Assembly: GCF_003933745.1 (NCBI RefSeq)
Contig: NZ_RSEB01000008.1
Span: 101,967 to 165,966 of the forward strand
Direction of reading: 5' to 3'
Length of the DNA: 64,000 nucleotides
Origin: Glycomyces terrestris
Lineage (GTDB): Bacteria; Actinomycetota; Actinomycetes; Mycobacteriales; Micromonosporaceae
Below the pieces are notes generated by a model, which saw only the letters and a list, made by a program, of their open reading frames with translations, had not been told where the DNA came from and ran no database searches. This document shows, one piece after another, positions 38,807-47,287 of the stretch; positions within the stretch are counted from its first letter, which is position 1; each line of letters opens with the position of its first letter. Position numbers and translations under genes: made by a program.

Positions 38807-39067
38807 ATGACCGCACGAGCGCTGCCGAGCCGCGCCGACGCCGACCCGGCCGCGCCCCGCGACCGCACGGGCGCGAACGCGGGCGGGCCGACCCGCCCGC
38901 CGGGCCGCCGGCCCGCGATCGCCGCGGCCGCGTCCGCGATGCGCACCCGCGCCCGCGCCGCCCTGTGGCGCAAGGTCCTCTGGGACGGCGCGTTGCACGA
39001 CAGTGCATCGAAGCAAGGCGCCCCGCGCGGGCGCACCGGCGACACCGATCCAGGGAGGGAACCGTGA
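38807..39067 (+). CDS. Putative small basic protein between dnaJ and hspR
   Basis: 86 residues. The gap between dnaJ and hspR is 331 bases, long for this operon. It holds an open frame with a GGAGGAG site 6 bases before ATG 38807 and GC-rich third positions through most of its length. Its stop TGA overlaps the GTG of hspR (GTGA), as in coupled genes. The frame is open further back, to an ATG at 38729 that overlaps the dnaJ stop. The first 50 residues are Ala/Arg/Pro-rich; a predicted helix (ARAALWRKVLWDGALHDSA) follows. No recognised family. It could also be an untranslated spacer with chance bias. Confidence 0.5.
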   Translation: MTARALPSRADADPAAPRDRTGANAGGPTRPPGRRPAIAAAASAMRTRARAALWRKVLWDGALHDSASKQGAPRGRTGDTDPGREP

Positions 39068-39549
39068 CCGCCTCGGACCGCACCGGTCCGCCCGACCGGC
39101 CCGCAGACATGGCCGCGCACCACCAGGTGCGCGTCGAGATCTCCTACCGCCAGCGGGGGATCGACGACGACATCGACTTCGACGCCAAGATCCTCGCGAT
39201 CTCCGCCGCCGCCGAACTCGCCGGCATGCACCCGCAGACGCTGCGCCAGTACGACCGGCTCGGCCTCGTCGAGGCCGCCCGCACGCCCGGCGGCGGCCGC
39301 CGCTACTCCGCGCGCGACGTCTCCCGCCTGCGCGAGATCCAGCGCCTGAGCCAGGACGAGGGCGTCAACCTCGCCGGGATCAAGCGGATCATGGACCTCG
39401 AACGCGAAGTGCAGGCGATCCGCGCCGAGGCGCAGGCGGTCGTCGAGGAGCTCCAGCGGGCCCGCCGCCAGCTCGCCGAACTGCGCGCGATGACCGGCCC
39501 GTTCGGCCGCTCCACCGACATCGTCCTGTGGCGGGGCGAACAAGGATGA
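39064..39549 (+). CDS. hspR: Heat-shock repressor HspR (MerR family)
   Basis: 161 residues. A winged MerR helix-turn-helix is visible (ISAAAELAGMHPQTLRQYDRLGLVEAART), then RYSARDVSRLREIQRLSQDEGVNLAGI and a coiled-coil C-terminus. It binds HAIR elements as a complex with DnaK and represses the operon until denatured proteins titrate DnaK. Two HAIR sites lie before dnaK in this window. GTG 39064 has a GGGAGGG site; the first 25 residues are a polar extension before the usual family start, so a later start cannot be excluded. Confidence 0.95.
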   Translation: MTASDRTGPPDRPADMAAHHQVRVEISYRQRGIDDDIDFDAKILAISAAAELAGMHPQTLRQYDRLGLVEAARTPGGGRRYSARDVSRLREIQRLSQDEGVNLAGIKRIMDLEREVQAIRAEAQAVVEELQRARRQLAELRAMTGPFGRSTDIVLWRGEQG

Positions 39550-39673
39550 GCGCTTGCCCGCCCGAGACGTCCCGTTAAGATCGGCCCATGCGACGCAAAC
39601 GACGACGGCATCGAAGTCCCCGCCCCCGCGGCGGCGGCCTCCGCGCAGCGGAGCCTCCCAGGGGGCGTGAGCG

Positions 39674-41053
39674 GTGCTCATAGCGATCGGACTGGCGATC
39701 ATCCTGGCAGTCACCGCCGCCACGGGCTTCTTCGTGGCGCTCGAGTTCGCGTACACCGCCGTCGACCGGTCCAAACTGGAGGAACTCGCGGCCGGGCCCG
39801 ACGCCCGGCGCGCCGCCCGCGCCCGCCGGGCCCTGAAGATCTGCGCCCGCCTCTCCTTCGCCCTCTCCGGCGCGCAGCTCGGCATCACCGTCACCGCCCT
39901 GTTCGTCGGCTTCTTCGCCGAGCCCTACCTCGGTGAGGGCCTCGCGCAGCTCCTCGGCGTCGCCGGCATCCCCGCCGCCGTGTCCGTCACCGCCGGCACC
40001 GTCGTCGCGTTCGTCATCGCGAACGTCGTGCAGATGATCCTCGGCGAGCTCGGCCCCAAGAACCTCGCGATCGCCCGCACCGAGGCCCTCGCGCTCGCGC
40101 TCGCGGCCCCCACCAGCACCTACCTCACCGTGTGCGGGCCCATCATCCGCTTCTTCGACGCCGCCTCCACGAAGTTCCTCAACCTGCTCGGCATCCAGCC
40201 GGTCGAGGAGCTCGAGCACAACGCGACCGCCGAGGACCTGCACCGCATCATCGACGTCTCCCGCGACGAGGGCGCCCTCGACGAGGAGCTGTCGGTCCTC
40301 CTCGACCGCGGCCTCGACTTCTCCGACACCGTCGCCGAGCAGGCCATGACTCCGCGCGTCGGCGTCCAGACCCTCCCCGCGGACGCGACCGTCGCCGACG
40401 CGGTCGCCGCGCTCGCCGACGGCCACTCCCGCTTCCCCGTCGTCGGCGACGACATCGACGACCTCCGCGGCGTCGTCGGCATCGGCCAGATCATCGCCGT
40501 CCCCCGCGAGGACCGCGCCGCGGTCACCGTCGCCGAGATCGCCGACCCCGCCATGCTCGTGCCCGCGTCCCTCCCGCTCCCGCAGCTCCTCGACCAGATG
40601 CGCGGCCGGCACCGCCAGCTCGCCTGCGTCGTGGACGAGTTCGGCGGCTTCGCCGGCATCGTCACCCTCGAGGACCTCGCCGAGGAGCTCGTGGGCGAGA
40701 TCCGCGACGAGCAGGACCGCTTCGAGGCCGTGCCCGTCGCCCTCGCTGGCGGCGGCTGGCTCATCCCGGGGCGCTGGCGCGTCGACGAGGTCGCCGACGC
40801 CACCGGCATCCAGCTGCCCGAAGGCGAGCACTACGAGACGATCGCCGGACTCGTCATGGCCGAGCTCGGCCGCGTCGCCCACGCCGGGGACACCGTCGAG
40901 GTGGCCACGTCGGCGGCCGGGGAGTTCTACGACGAGGACGGCGACGGCGAGGCCGACCCGGTCCCACGCAGCGTCAAGCTCGTCGTCGTCTCCTCCGCCC
41001 GCCATGTGCCGCAAGCGATCGAGCTGCGGCCGGTCCCCCAGGAGGAGTCGTGA
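39674..41053 (+). CDS. CNNM/CBS-domain membrane protein (CorC/HlyC type), long form
   Basis: 459 residues. An N-terminal DUF21/CNNM membrane domain with three or four helices (about 1-190) contains the conserved NVVQMILGELGPKNLA segment. Two CBS domains (about 200-335) and a C-terminal CorC/HlyC transporter-associated domain (about 350-435) follow. Such proteins export Mg2+ or Co2+ and are often misnamed hemolysins. GTG 39674 is followed at once by the first helix. The stop overlaps the next start by GTGA, so the two paralogues are coupled and may form a heterodimer. Confidence 0.9.
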   Translation: MLIAIGLAIILAVTAATGFFVALEFAYTAVDRSKLEELAAGPDARRAARARRALKICARLSFALSGAQLGITVTALFVGFFAEPYLGEGLAQLLGVAGIPAAVSVTAGTVVAFVIANVVQMILGELGPKNLAIARTEALALALAAPTSTYLTVCGPIIRFFDAASTKFLNLLGIQPVEELEHNATAEDLHRIIDVSRDEGALDEELSVLLDRGLDFSDTVAEQAMTPRVGVQTLPADATVADAVAALADGHSRFPVVGDDIDDLRGVVGIGQIIAVPREDRAAVTVAEIADPAMLVPASLPLPQLLDQMRGRHRQLACVVDEFGGFAGIVTLEDLAEELVGEIRDEQDRFEAVPVALAGGGWLIPGRWRVDEVADATGIQLPEGEHYETIAGLVMAELGRVAHAGDTVEVATSAAGEFYDEDGDGEADPVPRSVKLVVVSSARHVPQAIELRPVPQEES

Positions 41054-42069
41054 GCACCGGCTCCGCGCTGCTGATCTCGGCGATCCTCCTGGCCGCCAAC
41101 GCGTTCTTCGTGGCCGCCGAGTTCGCGCTCGTCGCCTCCCGCCAGCACCGGCTCGAACAGGACGGCTCCGCGGCCGCCCGGGCCGCCCTGCGCGGCACCA
41201 GGAACCTCTCGCTCATGCTCGCGGGCGCCCAGCTGGGCATCACCGCGTGCACCGTCGGCCTCGGCGCGCTCGCCGAACCGGCCCTCGCGCACGCCATCGA
41301 GGTCCCGCTCGAGCACCTCGGCCTGGAGGCCGCGGCGCACCCGATCGCGTTCGCGATCGCGCTCGCCGTCGTCGTGTTCCTGCACATGGTCGTCGGCGAG
41401 ATGATGCCGAAGTCGTGGGCGATCACGCACCCCGAGGCCTCCGCGATGGCGCTCATCTGGCCGTTCACCGGGTACGTGTGGCTGACGAAGCCGATCCTCT
41501 TGGGCCTCAACCACGGCGCGAACGCGATGCTGCGGCTGTTCAAGGTGGAGCCCGCGGACGAGAAGGCGCAGGCGCACTCCCCGGAGGAGCTGCGCTACCT
41601 GCTGCGGTCCTCGGCCGCCGCGGGCGTCCTCGGCGAGGAGGAGCACCAGATGCTCGCCCACGCGATCGAGGTGCAGCGCCGCGGCGTCGGCGAGGTCCAG
41701 ATCCCCTGGGCCGACGTCGTCACCATCCCGGCGGCCGCGACCGCCGTCGCCGCCGAGGAGCGCAGCCGCGCCACCGGCCGCTCCCGCCTGGTCGTCGTCG
41801 ACGCCGACGAGCGCCCCGTGGGCCTCGTGCACGTCCGCGAGGCCGTGCAGGCCGAGCCGGACGCCGCGGTCGCCGACCTCGCGGCCGCCCCGCTCCTGGT
41901 CGCCGCCGACACCACGGTCGCCGGCGCCGTCACGCTCATGCGCCGCCAGCGGTCCCAGCTCGCCCTCGTCACCGGCGCCGACCGCGAGGTCACGGGCCTG
42001 GTCGCGATGGAGGACCTGCTCGAGGAGATCATGGGCGACTTCTACGACGAGACCGACAAGACCGCGTAA
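41050..42069 (+). CDS. CNNM/CBS-domain membrane protein, short form
   Basis: 339 residues, paralogous to the preceding protein. The DUF21 domain with LHMVVGEMMPKSWAI occupies about 1-190, and two CBS domains fill the rest (LVVVDADERPVGLVHVREAV; LALVTGADREVTGLVAMEDLLEEI). It lacks the C-terminal CorC/HlyC domain of its neighbour. Long/short tandem pairs of this kind are common in actinomycetes. A strong terminator follows. Confidence 0.9.
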   Translation: MSTGSALLISAILLAANAFFVAAEFALVASRQHRLEQDGSAAARAALRGTRNLSLMLAGAQLGITACTVGLGALAEPALAHAIEVPLEHLGLEAAAHPIAFAIALAVVVFLHMVVGEMMPKSWAITHPEASAMALIWPFTGYVWLTKPILLGLNHGANAMLRLFKVEPADEKAQAHSPEELRYLLRSSAAAGVLGEEEHQMLAHAIEVQRRGVGEVQIPWADVVTIPAAATAVAAEERSRATGRSRLVVVDADERPVGLVHVREAVQAEPDAAVADLAAAPLLVAADTTVAGAVTLMRRQRSQLALVTGADREVTGLVAMEDLLEEIMGDFYDETDKTA

Positions 42070-42078
42070 GAGCGGAGA

Positions 42079-42114
42079 CCAGAGGGGCCCTCGGCTGCGT
42101 CGGGGCCCCTCTGG
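42079..42114 (+). terminator. Hairpin terminator after the CNNM/CBS pair
   Basis: A 12-bp perfect stem (CCAGAGGGGCCC and complement) with a 12-base loop, 9 bases after the stop. Confidence 0.8.
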
Positions 42115-42217
42115 ACGTTTTCGGCGCGACACGCGCACTGGGCGTGTCCGTCGCGGGTTTCGGGCCCTTCAGGCGTGATCATGATTCATCAACCGTTTCC
42201 TGTGACTCTGGAAGACC

Positions 42218-43543
42218 ATGTCGAAATTCTTCGAGGAAACCGGGCCCGAATTCGCCGTCTCCATGCGCGGCTACGACCGCCACCAGGTCGACGAGTTCAC
42301 CTCCCGGCTGTATCAGAACATCAAGACCCACGAGCAGCACCGCGACGAGGCCGCGCGGGCGCTGGAGGCCGCGGAGCAGCAGCTGCGCCGGGCCGAGGAG
42401 CGCATCGGCGCCCTGGAGCGGCGCGTGTCCGAGCGCGCCACCCAGATCGCCGAGGCCGAGCAGCCGACCCTCGCCGGGCTCGGCGCGCGCGTCGAGAAGA
42501 TCCTGCGGGCGGCCGAGCAGGACGCGGGCGTCCAGAAGGCGGACGCGAAGCGCCAGGCCGCGGCCATGCTCCAGGAGGCCCGCAGCGAAGCGGACGCGAT
42601 GATGCGCACCGCGCACGCCGAGGCCGCCGAGATCACCGCGACCACCGACCAGGACGTCACCGAGATCCGCGCCCGCGCGGTCAACGAGACGACCGAGCTG
42701 CGCGAGAACGCCCGCCGCAACCACGACCTCGCCGTCGCCGACGCCCACCGCGAGGCCCAGATCGCGCAGAGCCAGTCCCGCGCCGCCGCCGAGAAGACCC
42801 GCTCGCAGGCCGAGCGGGAGATCGCGGTCATGCGGGCCACCGCCGAGCGCGAGATGACCGAGCTCAAGGCCCTCGCCGCCCGCGAGGCCGACCAGCAGCG
42901 CAGTGCCGCCCACCAGCTCCTGTCGGAGGCCGCCGAGTTCCGCAAGAAGAAGACGCAGGAGCTCACGCTCGCCGAGGCCGACCGGCGCGAGCGGGCCCAG
43001 AAGGAGGAGGCCGACCGGCACCAGCAGGCCATCGCGACCGCGCAGCGGATCGTCTCGGAGGCCGAGGACCGGCTCGCGCTCGCCGAGGAGCGGGCCCGCG
43101 CGGCCGAGAACCGCGCGATCGAGCGCCGCGAGGAGGCCGACCAGCAGGCGAAGGACGCCGTGCAGCGGGCCGCCGAGCAGGCCAAGTCGATCCGGGCCGA
43201 GTCCGACACGGAGGCGGCGCGGTTGCGGCGCAGCGCCGAGGAGCGGGCCGCCGAGCGCGTCCAGCCCCTCGCCGAGGAGGTCGCGGCCTTGGAGCGCCAG
43301 CGCGACAGCGCCGGCTCGAACCTCACCGACCTGCGCCGCCAGCTGGGCCTGGTCTCGGGCGAGGAGGAGAAGACGGTGTCCTCGTCGCTGTCGAGCGCGT
43401 TCGACTCGCCGTCGACCGGTTCGGGCTACGACTCGCCGTCCGCCGGCGTGTTCGCGTCCGAGTCGGCGCCGCTGCCGATCAACCGGCAGCGCGAGTCGCC
43501 CGAGGACCTGGACGCGACCCAGCACCTGCCGAAGGTCCACTAG
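42218..43543 (+). CDS. DivIVA-like coiled-coil protein
   Basis: 441 residues. The N-terminus (about 1-50) has the DivIVA membrane-targeting form (FAVSMRGYDRHQVDEFTSRL). Residues 50-370 are an almost unbroken charged coiled coil rich in Ala, Glu, Arg and Gln. The tail is Ser/Pro-rich with repeated DSPS and ends in LDATQHLPKVH. This resembles actinobacterial polarity and cytoskeletal proteins such as FilP or Scy more than Wag31 itself, which is shorter and sits near ftsZ. It probably acts at curved or polar membranes in tip growth. GGAAG precedes ATG 42218. Confidence 0.8.
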   Translation: MSKFFEETGPEFAVSMRGYDRHQVDEFTSRLYQNIKTHEQHRDEAARALEAAEQQLRRAEERIGALERRVSERATQIAEAEQPTLAGLGARVEKILRAAEQDAGVQKADAKRQAAAMLQEARSEADAMMRTAHAEAAEITATTDQDVTEIRARAVNETTELRENARRNHDLAVADAHREAQIAQSQSRAAAEKTRSQAEREIAVMRATAEREMTELKALAAREADQQRSAAHQLLSEAAEFRKKKTQELTLAEADRRERAQKEEADRHQQAIATAQRIVSEAEDRLALAEERARAAENRAIERREEADQQAKDAVQRAAEQAKSIRAESDTEAARLRRSAEERAAERVQPLAEEVAALERQRDSAGSNLTDLRRQLGLVSGEEEKTVSSSLSSAFDSPSTGSGYDSPSAGVFASESAPLPINRQRESPEDLDATQHLPKVH

Positions 43544-43615
43544 CAAGCCCCGCCGCGCGCCGCGGTCGCCGTGCCGAGCAATCCGCGCTCCGCACTGGCC
43601 GACCGCGGCGCGGCC

Positions 43616-43646
43616 CTATATTATAAATAAACTGAACTAATTCGGT
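43616..43646 (+). promoter_or_regulatory. AT-rich promoter region and dre-like dyad upstream of the GH20 gene
   Basis: TATATTATAAATAA is a striking AT island in this genome. It abuts ACTGAACTAATTCGGT (43631-43646), an imperfect dyad with 13 of 16 symmetric positions. The dyad shares ACTG, the CTA core and the terminal GT with the DasR dre consensus ACTGGTCTAGACCAGT. A weak CebR-like TGGGAGCGC follows at 43646. Confidence 0.4.
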
Positions 43647-43763
43647 GGGAGCGCCGCCCCAGCCCGGGGCCGGGGCCCGTCGAACCGGTTCCGCTCGGCG
43701 CGGCCCCCCTCCGGCGGCGCCCGATCCGGACAACTGCACCACGACCACAGGAGCCCCCGCACT

Positions 43764-45380
43764 ATGCAGCGCCGCATCTCGCTGATCCCTCAGCCGCAGC
43801 AGCTCACGGCCGCCGCCGGCGACCTCGACCTGAGCACCCTCGACGCCATCGCCGCCGACCCCGAGCTGCACCCCCTCGCCTGGCTCCTGTCCGACCTCCT
43901 CAACCGGGGCACCGGTCTGCGCCTGGCCGTCGCGCCCCCGTCGCAGGGCCGGGTCCTGCGCCTGCGCCTCGACGGCGACCGCCCCGCCGACCTGACCACC
44001 GCCGCCGAGGCCTACCGCCTCGAGGTCACCCCCGACGGCGTCGACCTCGCCGCCGCCCACCCCGCCGGCATCTCCCGCGGCATCGCCACCCTCCGCCAGC
44101 TCCTCCCCGCCGACGCCCTCCGCGAGGCCCCCGCCGCCGCCCCGGTCGTCCCGCTCGTCTCGATCGCCGACGAGCCGCGCCTGCGCTGGCGCGGCGTCAT
44201 GCTCGACGTCGTGCGGCACTTCCAGCCCAAGGACTTCGTGCTCAAGATGATCGACCGGGCCTGGCTCCACCGGCTCAACGTCGTCCACCTGCACCTGACC
44301 GACGACCAGGGCTGGCGCTTCGACGTCCCGTCCCGGCCCCGGCTCGCCGAGATCGCGTCCTGGCGAGCCGAGACCAAGATCGGCCACGCCCGCGACGAGG
44401 CCGCCGGCTACGAGCCCACCCCGCACGGCGGCATCTTCTCCGTCTCCGACCTGCGCGAGATCGCCTCCTACGCGCGCGAGCGCCACATCATGATCGTCCC
44501 CGAGGTCAACCTGCCCGGGCACGCCCGCGCCGTCCTCGCCGCCTACCCCGAACTCGGCGCGGGCCAGCACAAGCCGGTCTCCCCCACCTTCGGCGTGTTC
44601 GAGGAGGTCCTCGAACCCACCCCCGAGGCCCTCGACTTCGCGCTCGAGGCGTACACCGCCGTCGCCGAGGTCTTCGACGGCCCCTTCGTCCACATCGGCG
44701 GCGACGAGGTCCCGATGACCCAGTGGGAGTCCTCCCCCGTCGCCCGCGAACTCATGGAGCGCGAGGGCATGGAGGACGTGCGCGGCGTCCAGGCCTGGTT
44801 CACCAAGGCGTTCTGCGACCGCCTCACCGCCATGGGCAAGCGCGTCATCGGCTGGGACGAGATCCTCGACGGCGGCGCCCCCGCCGAGGCCGTCGTCCAC
44901 GTCTGGCGCAGCGAGGCCTACGTCAAGAAGGCCGTCGCCGCCGGCCACCTGGTCGTCGCCTCCCCCGAGCCGTACGCCTACTACGACCACTACGAGAGCG
45001 ACGATCCCGAAGAGCCCCTGCGCATCCACGGCCTCACCACCGTCGACAAGGTCGCCGGCTGGGACCCCGTCCCGCCCGGCGTCGACGCCGACCGGGTCCT
45101 CGGCATCCAGTGCCAGCTCTGGTCGGAGTACCTCCCGACCCCGCGCGACGTCGAGTACGCCGCGTTCCCGCGCCTCTCCGTCCTCGCCGAGGTCGGCTGG
45201 ACGGACCTCGACGTGCGCCGGGCGAACCCGGTCGCCGAGCGCCTCGAAGACCACCTCGAGCGCCTGCACGCCATGGGCATCGACTACCGGCCCCTGACCG
45301 GGCCCGAGCGCTGGCAGCGCGGCGGCACCGGCCGCCGCGCCCGCTACGACTGGACGTTCGAGGAGCACCGCCCCGAGTGA
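43764..45380 (+). CDS. GH20 beta-N-acetylhexosaminidase
   Basis: 538 residues with no signal peptide, so intracellular. A small N-terminal domain (about 1-135) is followed by the GH20 barrel. The catalytic Asp-Glu pair is in HIGGDEVP; other family marks are HLHLTDDQGWR, PEVNLPGHA and the Trp-rich end (GIQCQLWSEY). It should release GlcNAc from chitobiose or peptidoglycan fragments by substrate-assisted catalysis. It stands alone, with its own AT-rich promoter and a strong terminator. Confidence 0.93.
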   Translation: MQRRISLIPQPQQLTAAAGDLDLSTLDAIAADPELHPLAWLLSDLLNRGTGLRLAVAPPSQGRVLRLRLDGDRPADLTTAAEAYRLEVTPDGVDLAAAHPAGISRGIATLRQLLPADALREAPAAAPVVPLVSIADEPRLRWRGVMLDVVRHFQPKDFVLKMIDRAWLHRLNVVHLHLTDDQGWRFDVPSRPRLAEIASWRAETKIGHARDEAAGYEPTPHGGIFSVSDLREIASYARERHIMIVPEVNLPGHARAVLAAYPELGAGQHKPVSPTFGVFEEVLEPTPEALDFALEAYTAVAEVFDGPFVHIGGDEVPMTQWESSPVARELMEREGMEDVRGVQAWFTKAFCDRLTAMGKRVIGWDEILDGGAPAEAVVHVWRSEAYVKKAVAAGHLVVASPEPYAYYDHYESDDPEEPLRIHGLTTVDKVAGWDPVPPGVDADRVLGIQCQLWSEYLPTPRDVEYAAFPRLSVLAEVGWTDLDVRRANPVAERLEDHLERLHAMGIDYRPLTGPERWQRGGTGRRARYDWTFEEHRPE

Positions 45381-45404
45381 CCCCGGCCCTCCGGGAAAGC
45401 GAGC

Positions 45405-45440
45405 AGCCCTTGCGGCCCGCGTGAGCGGATCGCAAGGGCT
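45405..45440 (+). terminator. Intrinsic terminator after the GH20 gene
   Basis: A 10-bp perfect stem (AGCCCTTGCG and complement) followed by TTCTTT, the most classical terminator in this window. Confidence 0.85.
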
Positions 45441-45539
45441 TCTTTACGATGGAGCGGTCCCCGGCGGCGGTGGGGCTATTGCGGGGTCAGCAGCAGGGTC
45501 AGCAATGGGAGCGCCCGCGCCGCCGCCGGGGAGTCTGCG

Positions 45540-45558
45540 CCCCGGCCGGAGGCCGGGG
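45540..45558 (-). terminator. Hairpin after the minus-strand NlpC/P60 gene
   Basis: An 8-bp perfect stem CCCCGGCC/GGCCGGGG with a GGA loop, 21 bases beyond the stop of the gene ending at 45580. Confidence 0.5.
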
Positions 45559-45579
45559 GAGCAACCTGCGGCGCGAACG

Positions 45580-46518
45580 CTACGGCCGGCCGTACCCGTC
45601 GATCCCCATGACGTCGATGTCCGCGATCTTGACGACCGTGGTCGAGTTCGGGGCGTGGATGATCTCGCCGTTGCCGATGTAGATCGCGACGTGGCTGAGT
45701 CCGTTGTAGAACACGAGGTCGCCGGGCTGGAGCTCGTCGCGGGAGATCCGCGCCGTCTCGTTCCACTGCATCTCCGTGTTGTGCGACAGGGACACCCCGG
45801 CCGCGCCCCACGCGCCCTGCGTCAGGCCCGAGCAGTCCCACTCATCGGGGCCGGAGGCGCCGTACACGTAGTCGTCGCCCAGCTGGTCGTACGCGAACGC
45901 CACGACCGCCGAGTCGCCGGTGTAGTCGCCCCACTCCTCCTGGTACTCCTCCTGGACCGCGTCGTCGTACTCCGCCTCCAGCGCGTCGATCTCGTCCTCG
46001 ATCTCCTCCTGCTGCGCCTCGATCTCCGCGAGGATGTCGTCGGCGCTGGCCTGGAGGGCCTCGAGCTCGGCGCGGCGCGTCTCGAGCTCCTCGATCTGGG
46101 CGAGGGAGTCCTCGAGGGCCGCGTTGTCGGCGTCGCTCAGGTTCGAGAGGTACATGAGCCGGTCGGCGAAGTCGCTGGGGTCGCCGGCGAGGACGGAGTT
46201 CACCATCGCGAAGTCCCCGCCCGCGTAGGCGGTGGTGGCGATCTGGCTCATCCGGTCCTGCGCCTCCAGGCTCGCTGCCTCGAGCGCGGGCAGCTGCGCC
46301 TCGATGTCGGCGATGAGCTCGTTGGCGTCCTCGAGCTCCTCGCGCTTGGCGTTGTAGTCCTCGATGACCTTCTCGAGCTCGGAGTGCTGCGCGTCGATCT
46401 CGGCCTGGATCTCCTCGCTCGTCTGCGCGGACGCCTGCGAGGAGGTGAGCACGGCCGCCGTCACGGGCAGCAGTGCTGCGGCGGCCACTGCCGCCGCGAT
46501 ACGCCGGGTACGCACCAA
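45580..46518 (-). CDS. Secreted NlpC/P60 peptidoglycan endopeptidase, RipA-like
   Basis: 312 residues. A signal peptide (RTRR, Ala/Leu core) is cleaved near ASAQTS. A long acidic coiled coil (about 35-190) leads to the NlpC/P60 domain (about 200-312), with catalytic Cys in EWDCSGL and His in LSHVAIYIGNG. It trims peptidoglycan stem peptides at the surface. The start is TTG 46518 or GTG 46515, with GGAAGGAG upstream. The 5' leader contains a c-di-AMP riboswitch. It is a paralogue of the truncated gene at the left edge. Confidence 0.93.
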   Translation of the reverse strand: MVRTRRIAAAVAAAALLPVTAAVLTSSQASAQTSEEIQAEIDAQHSELEKVIEDYNAKREELEDANELIADIEAQLPALEAASLEAQDRMSQIATTAYAGGDFAMVNSVLAGDPSDFADRLMYLSNLSDADNAALEDSLAQIEELETRRAELEALQASADDILAEIEAQQEEIEDEIDALEAEYDDAVQEEYQEEWGDYTGDSAVVAFAYDQLGDDYVYGASGPDEWDCSGLTQGAWGAAGVSLSHNTEMQWNETARISRDELQPGDLVFYNGLSHVAIYIGNGEIIHAPNSTTVVKIADIDVMGIDGYGRP

Positions 46519-46539
46519 GGGATGCGCTCCTTCCTTTGG

Positions 46540-46672
46540 CCGCCTACCGGGTTAGCTGTCGGGTTCGGGCGGAAGGAAGGATCGCCCTACGCGCGCACCG
46601 CGCGATTCACCCCGCCGGCCTTGCTTGAGCGGCCGACTGCTGGTTCCCCGGCTCAGCGAAGCTGGGGCGCTT
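46540..46672 (-). promoter_or_regulatory. ydaO/yuaA-type c-di-AMP riboswitch
   Basis: Read on the minus strand the leader contains, in order, GCTGAGCCGGGGAACC, GGGGTGAATC, GTAGGGCGATCC, CCGAACCCGACAGC and TAACCCGGTAGGCGG. These are the conserved blocks of the ydaO-yuaA class (RF00379). It ends about 20 bases before the start codon of the NlpC/P60 gene. In Streptomyces and relatives the same riboswitch turns down resuscitation and cell-wall hydrolase genes when c-di-AMP is high. Boundaries are approximate. Between it and csoR (46673-46835) lie the two promoters and nothing else I can identify. Confidence 0.9.
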
Positions 46673-46835
46673 CACCGACTCGACGGTGTCGCGCGGTGGA
46701 TACGGGGTGTATCGCAAGTTTCCGACGCGACGGCTTCACGTTAGAGGGCGTTCTCAACGGTGACAAGGGCAGGGGGAGAATTTCTCGCACAATGGCACGG
46801 AATACTACGGGCCGCTGCTCCGGGCTGACGAGCAG

Positions 46836-46863
46836 TTGCCGACATACCCCGCAGGGGTATACA
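46836..46863 (+). promoter_or_regulatory. csoR promoter with CsoR operator
   Basis: ATACCCCGCAGGGGTAT (46844-46860) is a perfect inverted repeat with 7-bp arms around GCA, the GC-rich CsoR box form. It is embedded in a promoter with TTGCCG at 46836, a 16-base spacer and TATACA at 46858, so copper-free CsoR would cover the spacer and -10. Confidence 0.85.
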
Positions 46864-46885
46864 CTGACGACTGGAGGGAAGCGAC

Positions 46886-47236
46886 ATGGCTAGCGAAGAG
46901 ACCCCGCACGGCTCGCACGCGCCGAGCCCTGACGGCGGCGACGGTCACGACCACTACTGGTACCACGGCGACAAGGCCGCGCTCACGCGCCGCCTCAAGC
47001 GCATCGAGGGCCAGATCCGCGGCATCCAGCGGATGGTCGAGGACGACCAGTACTGCATCGACATCCTGACCCAGATCTCCGCCTCCACCAAGGGCCTCCA
47101 GGCCGTCGCGCTCAACCTCCTCGAAGGCCACCTGGCCCACTGCGTCGCCGAGGCGCAGACCTCCGGTGACCCGACCGCCGCCGAAGCCAAGGTGAAGGAA
47201 GCCTCGGACGCGGTGGCCCGCCTGCTCAGGACCTGA
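46886..47236 (+). CDS. csoR: Copper-sensing repressor CsoR
   Basis: 116 residues. After a His/Asp/Gly-rich leader of about 27 residues comes the all-helical CsoR/RcnR fold (LTRRLKRIEGQIRGIQRMVE). Copper ligands Cys57, His82 and Cys86 have exactly the spacing of Mycobacterium CsoR (25 and 4). Cu(I) binding releases the operator found just upstream. The His-rich leader may help collect copper (inference). GGAGGGAAG precedes ATG 46886. Confidence 0.95.
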   Translation: MASEETPHGSHAPSPDGGDGHDHYWYHGDKAALTRRLKRIEGQIRGIQRMVEDDQYCIDILTQISASTKGLQAVALNLLEGHLAHCVAEAQTSGDPTAAEAKVKEASDAVARLLRT

Positions 47237-47287
47237 GCACCGCCGGGCCGGCACCCGGCCCGCCCGCCTCGACAAGGAGAAGCCGAA

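Noticed and set aside
39589..39684. A 31-codon Arg-rich frame (starting MRRKRRRHRS) between hspR and the first CNNM/CBS gene, overlapping its start.
   Set aside because: No ribosome-binding site of note, extreme composition, and a GC-rich hairpin inside it. It could be a leader peptide but nothing supports translation.
45507..45520. TGGGAGCGCCCGCG, another CebR-box-like string.
   Set aside because: It lies downstream of genes in a GC-rich gap, and the right half does not match; likely chance.
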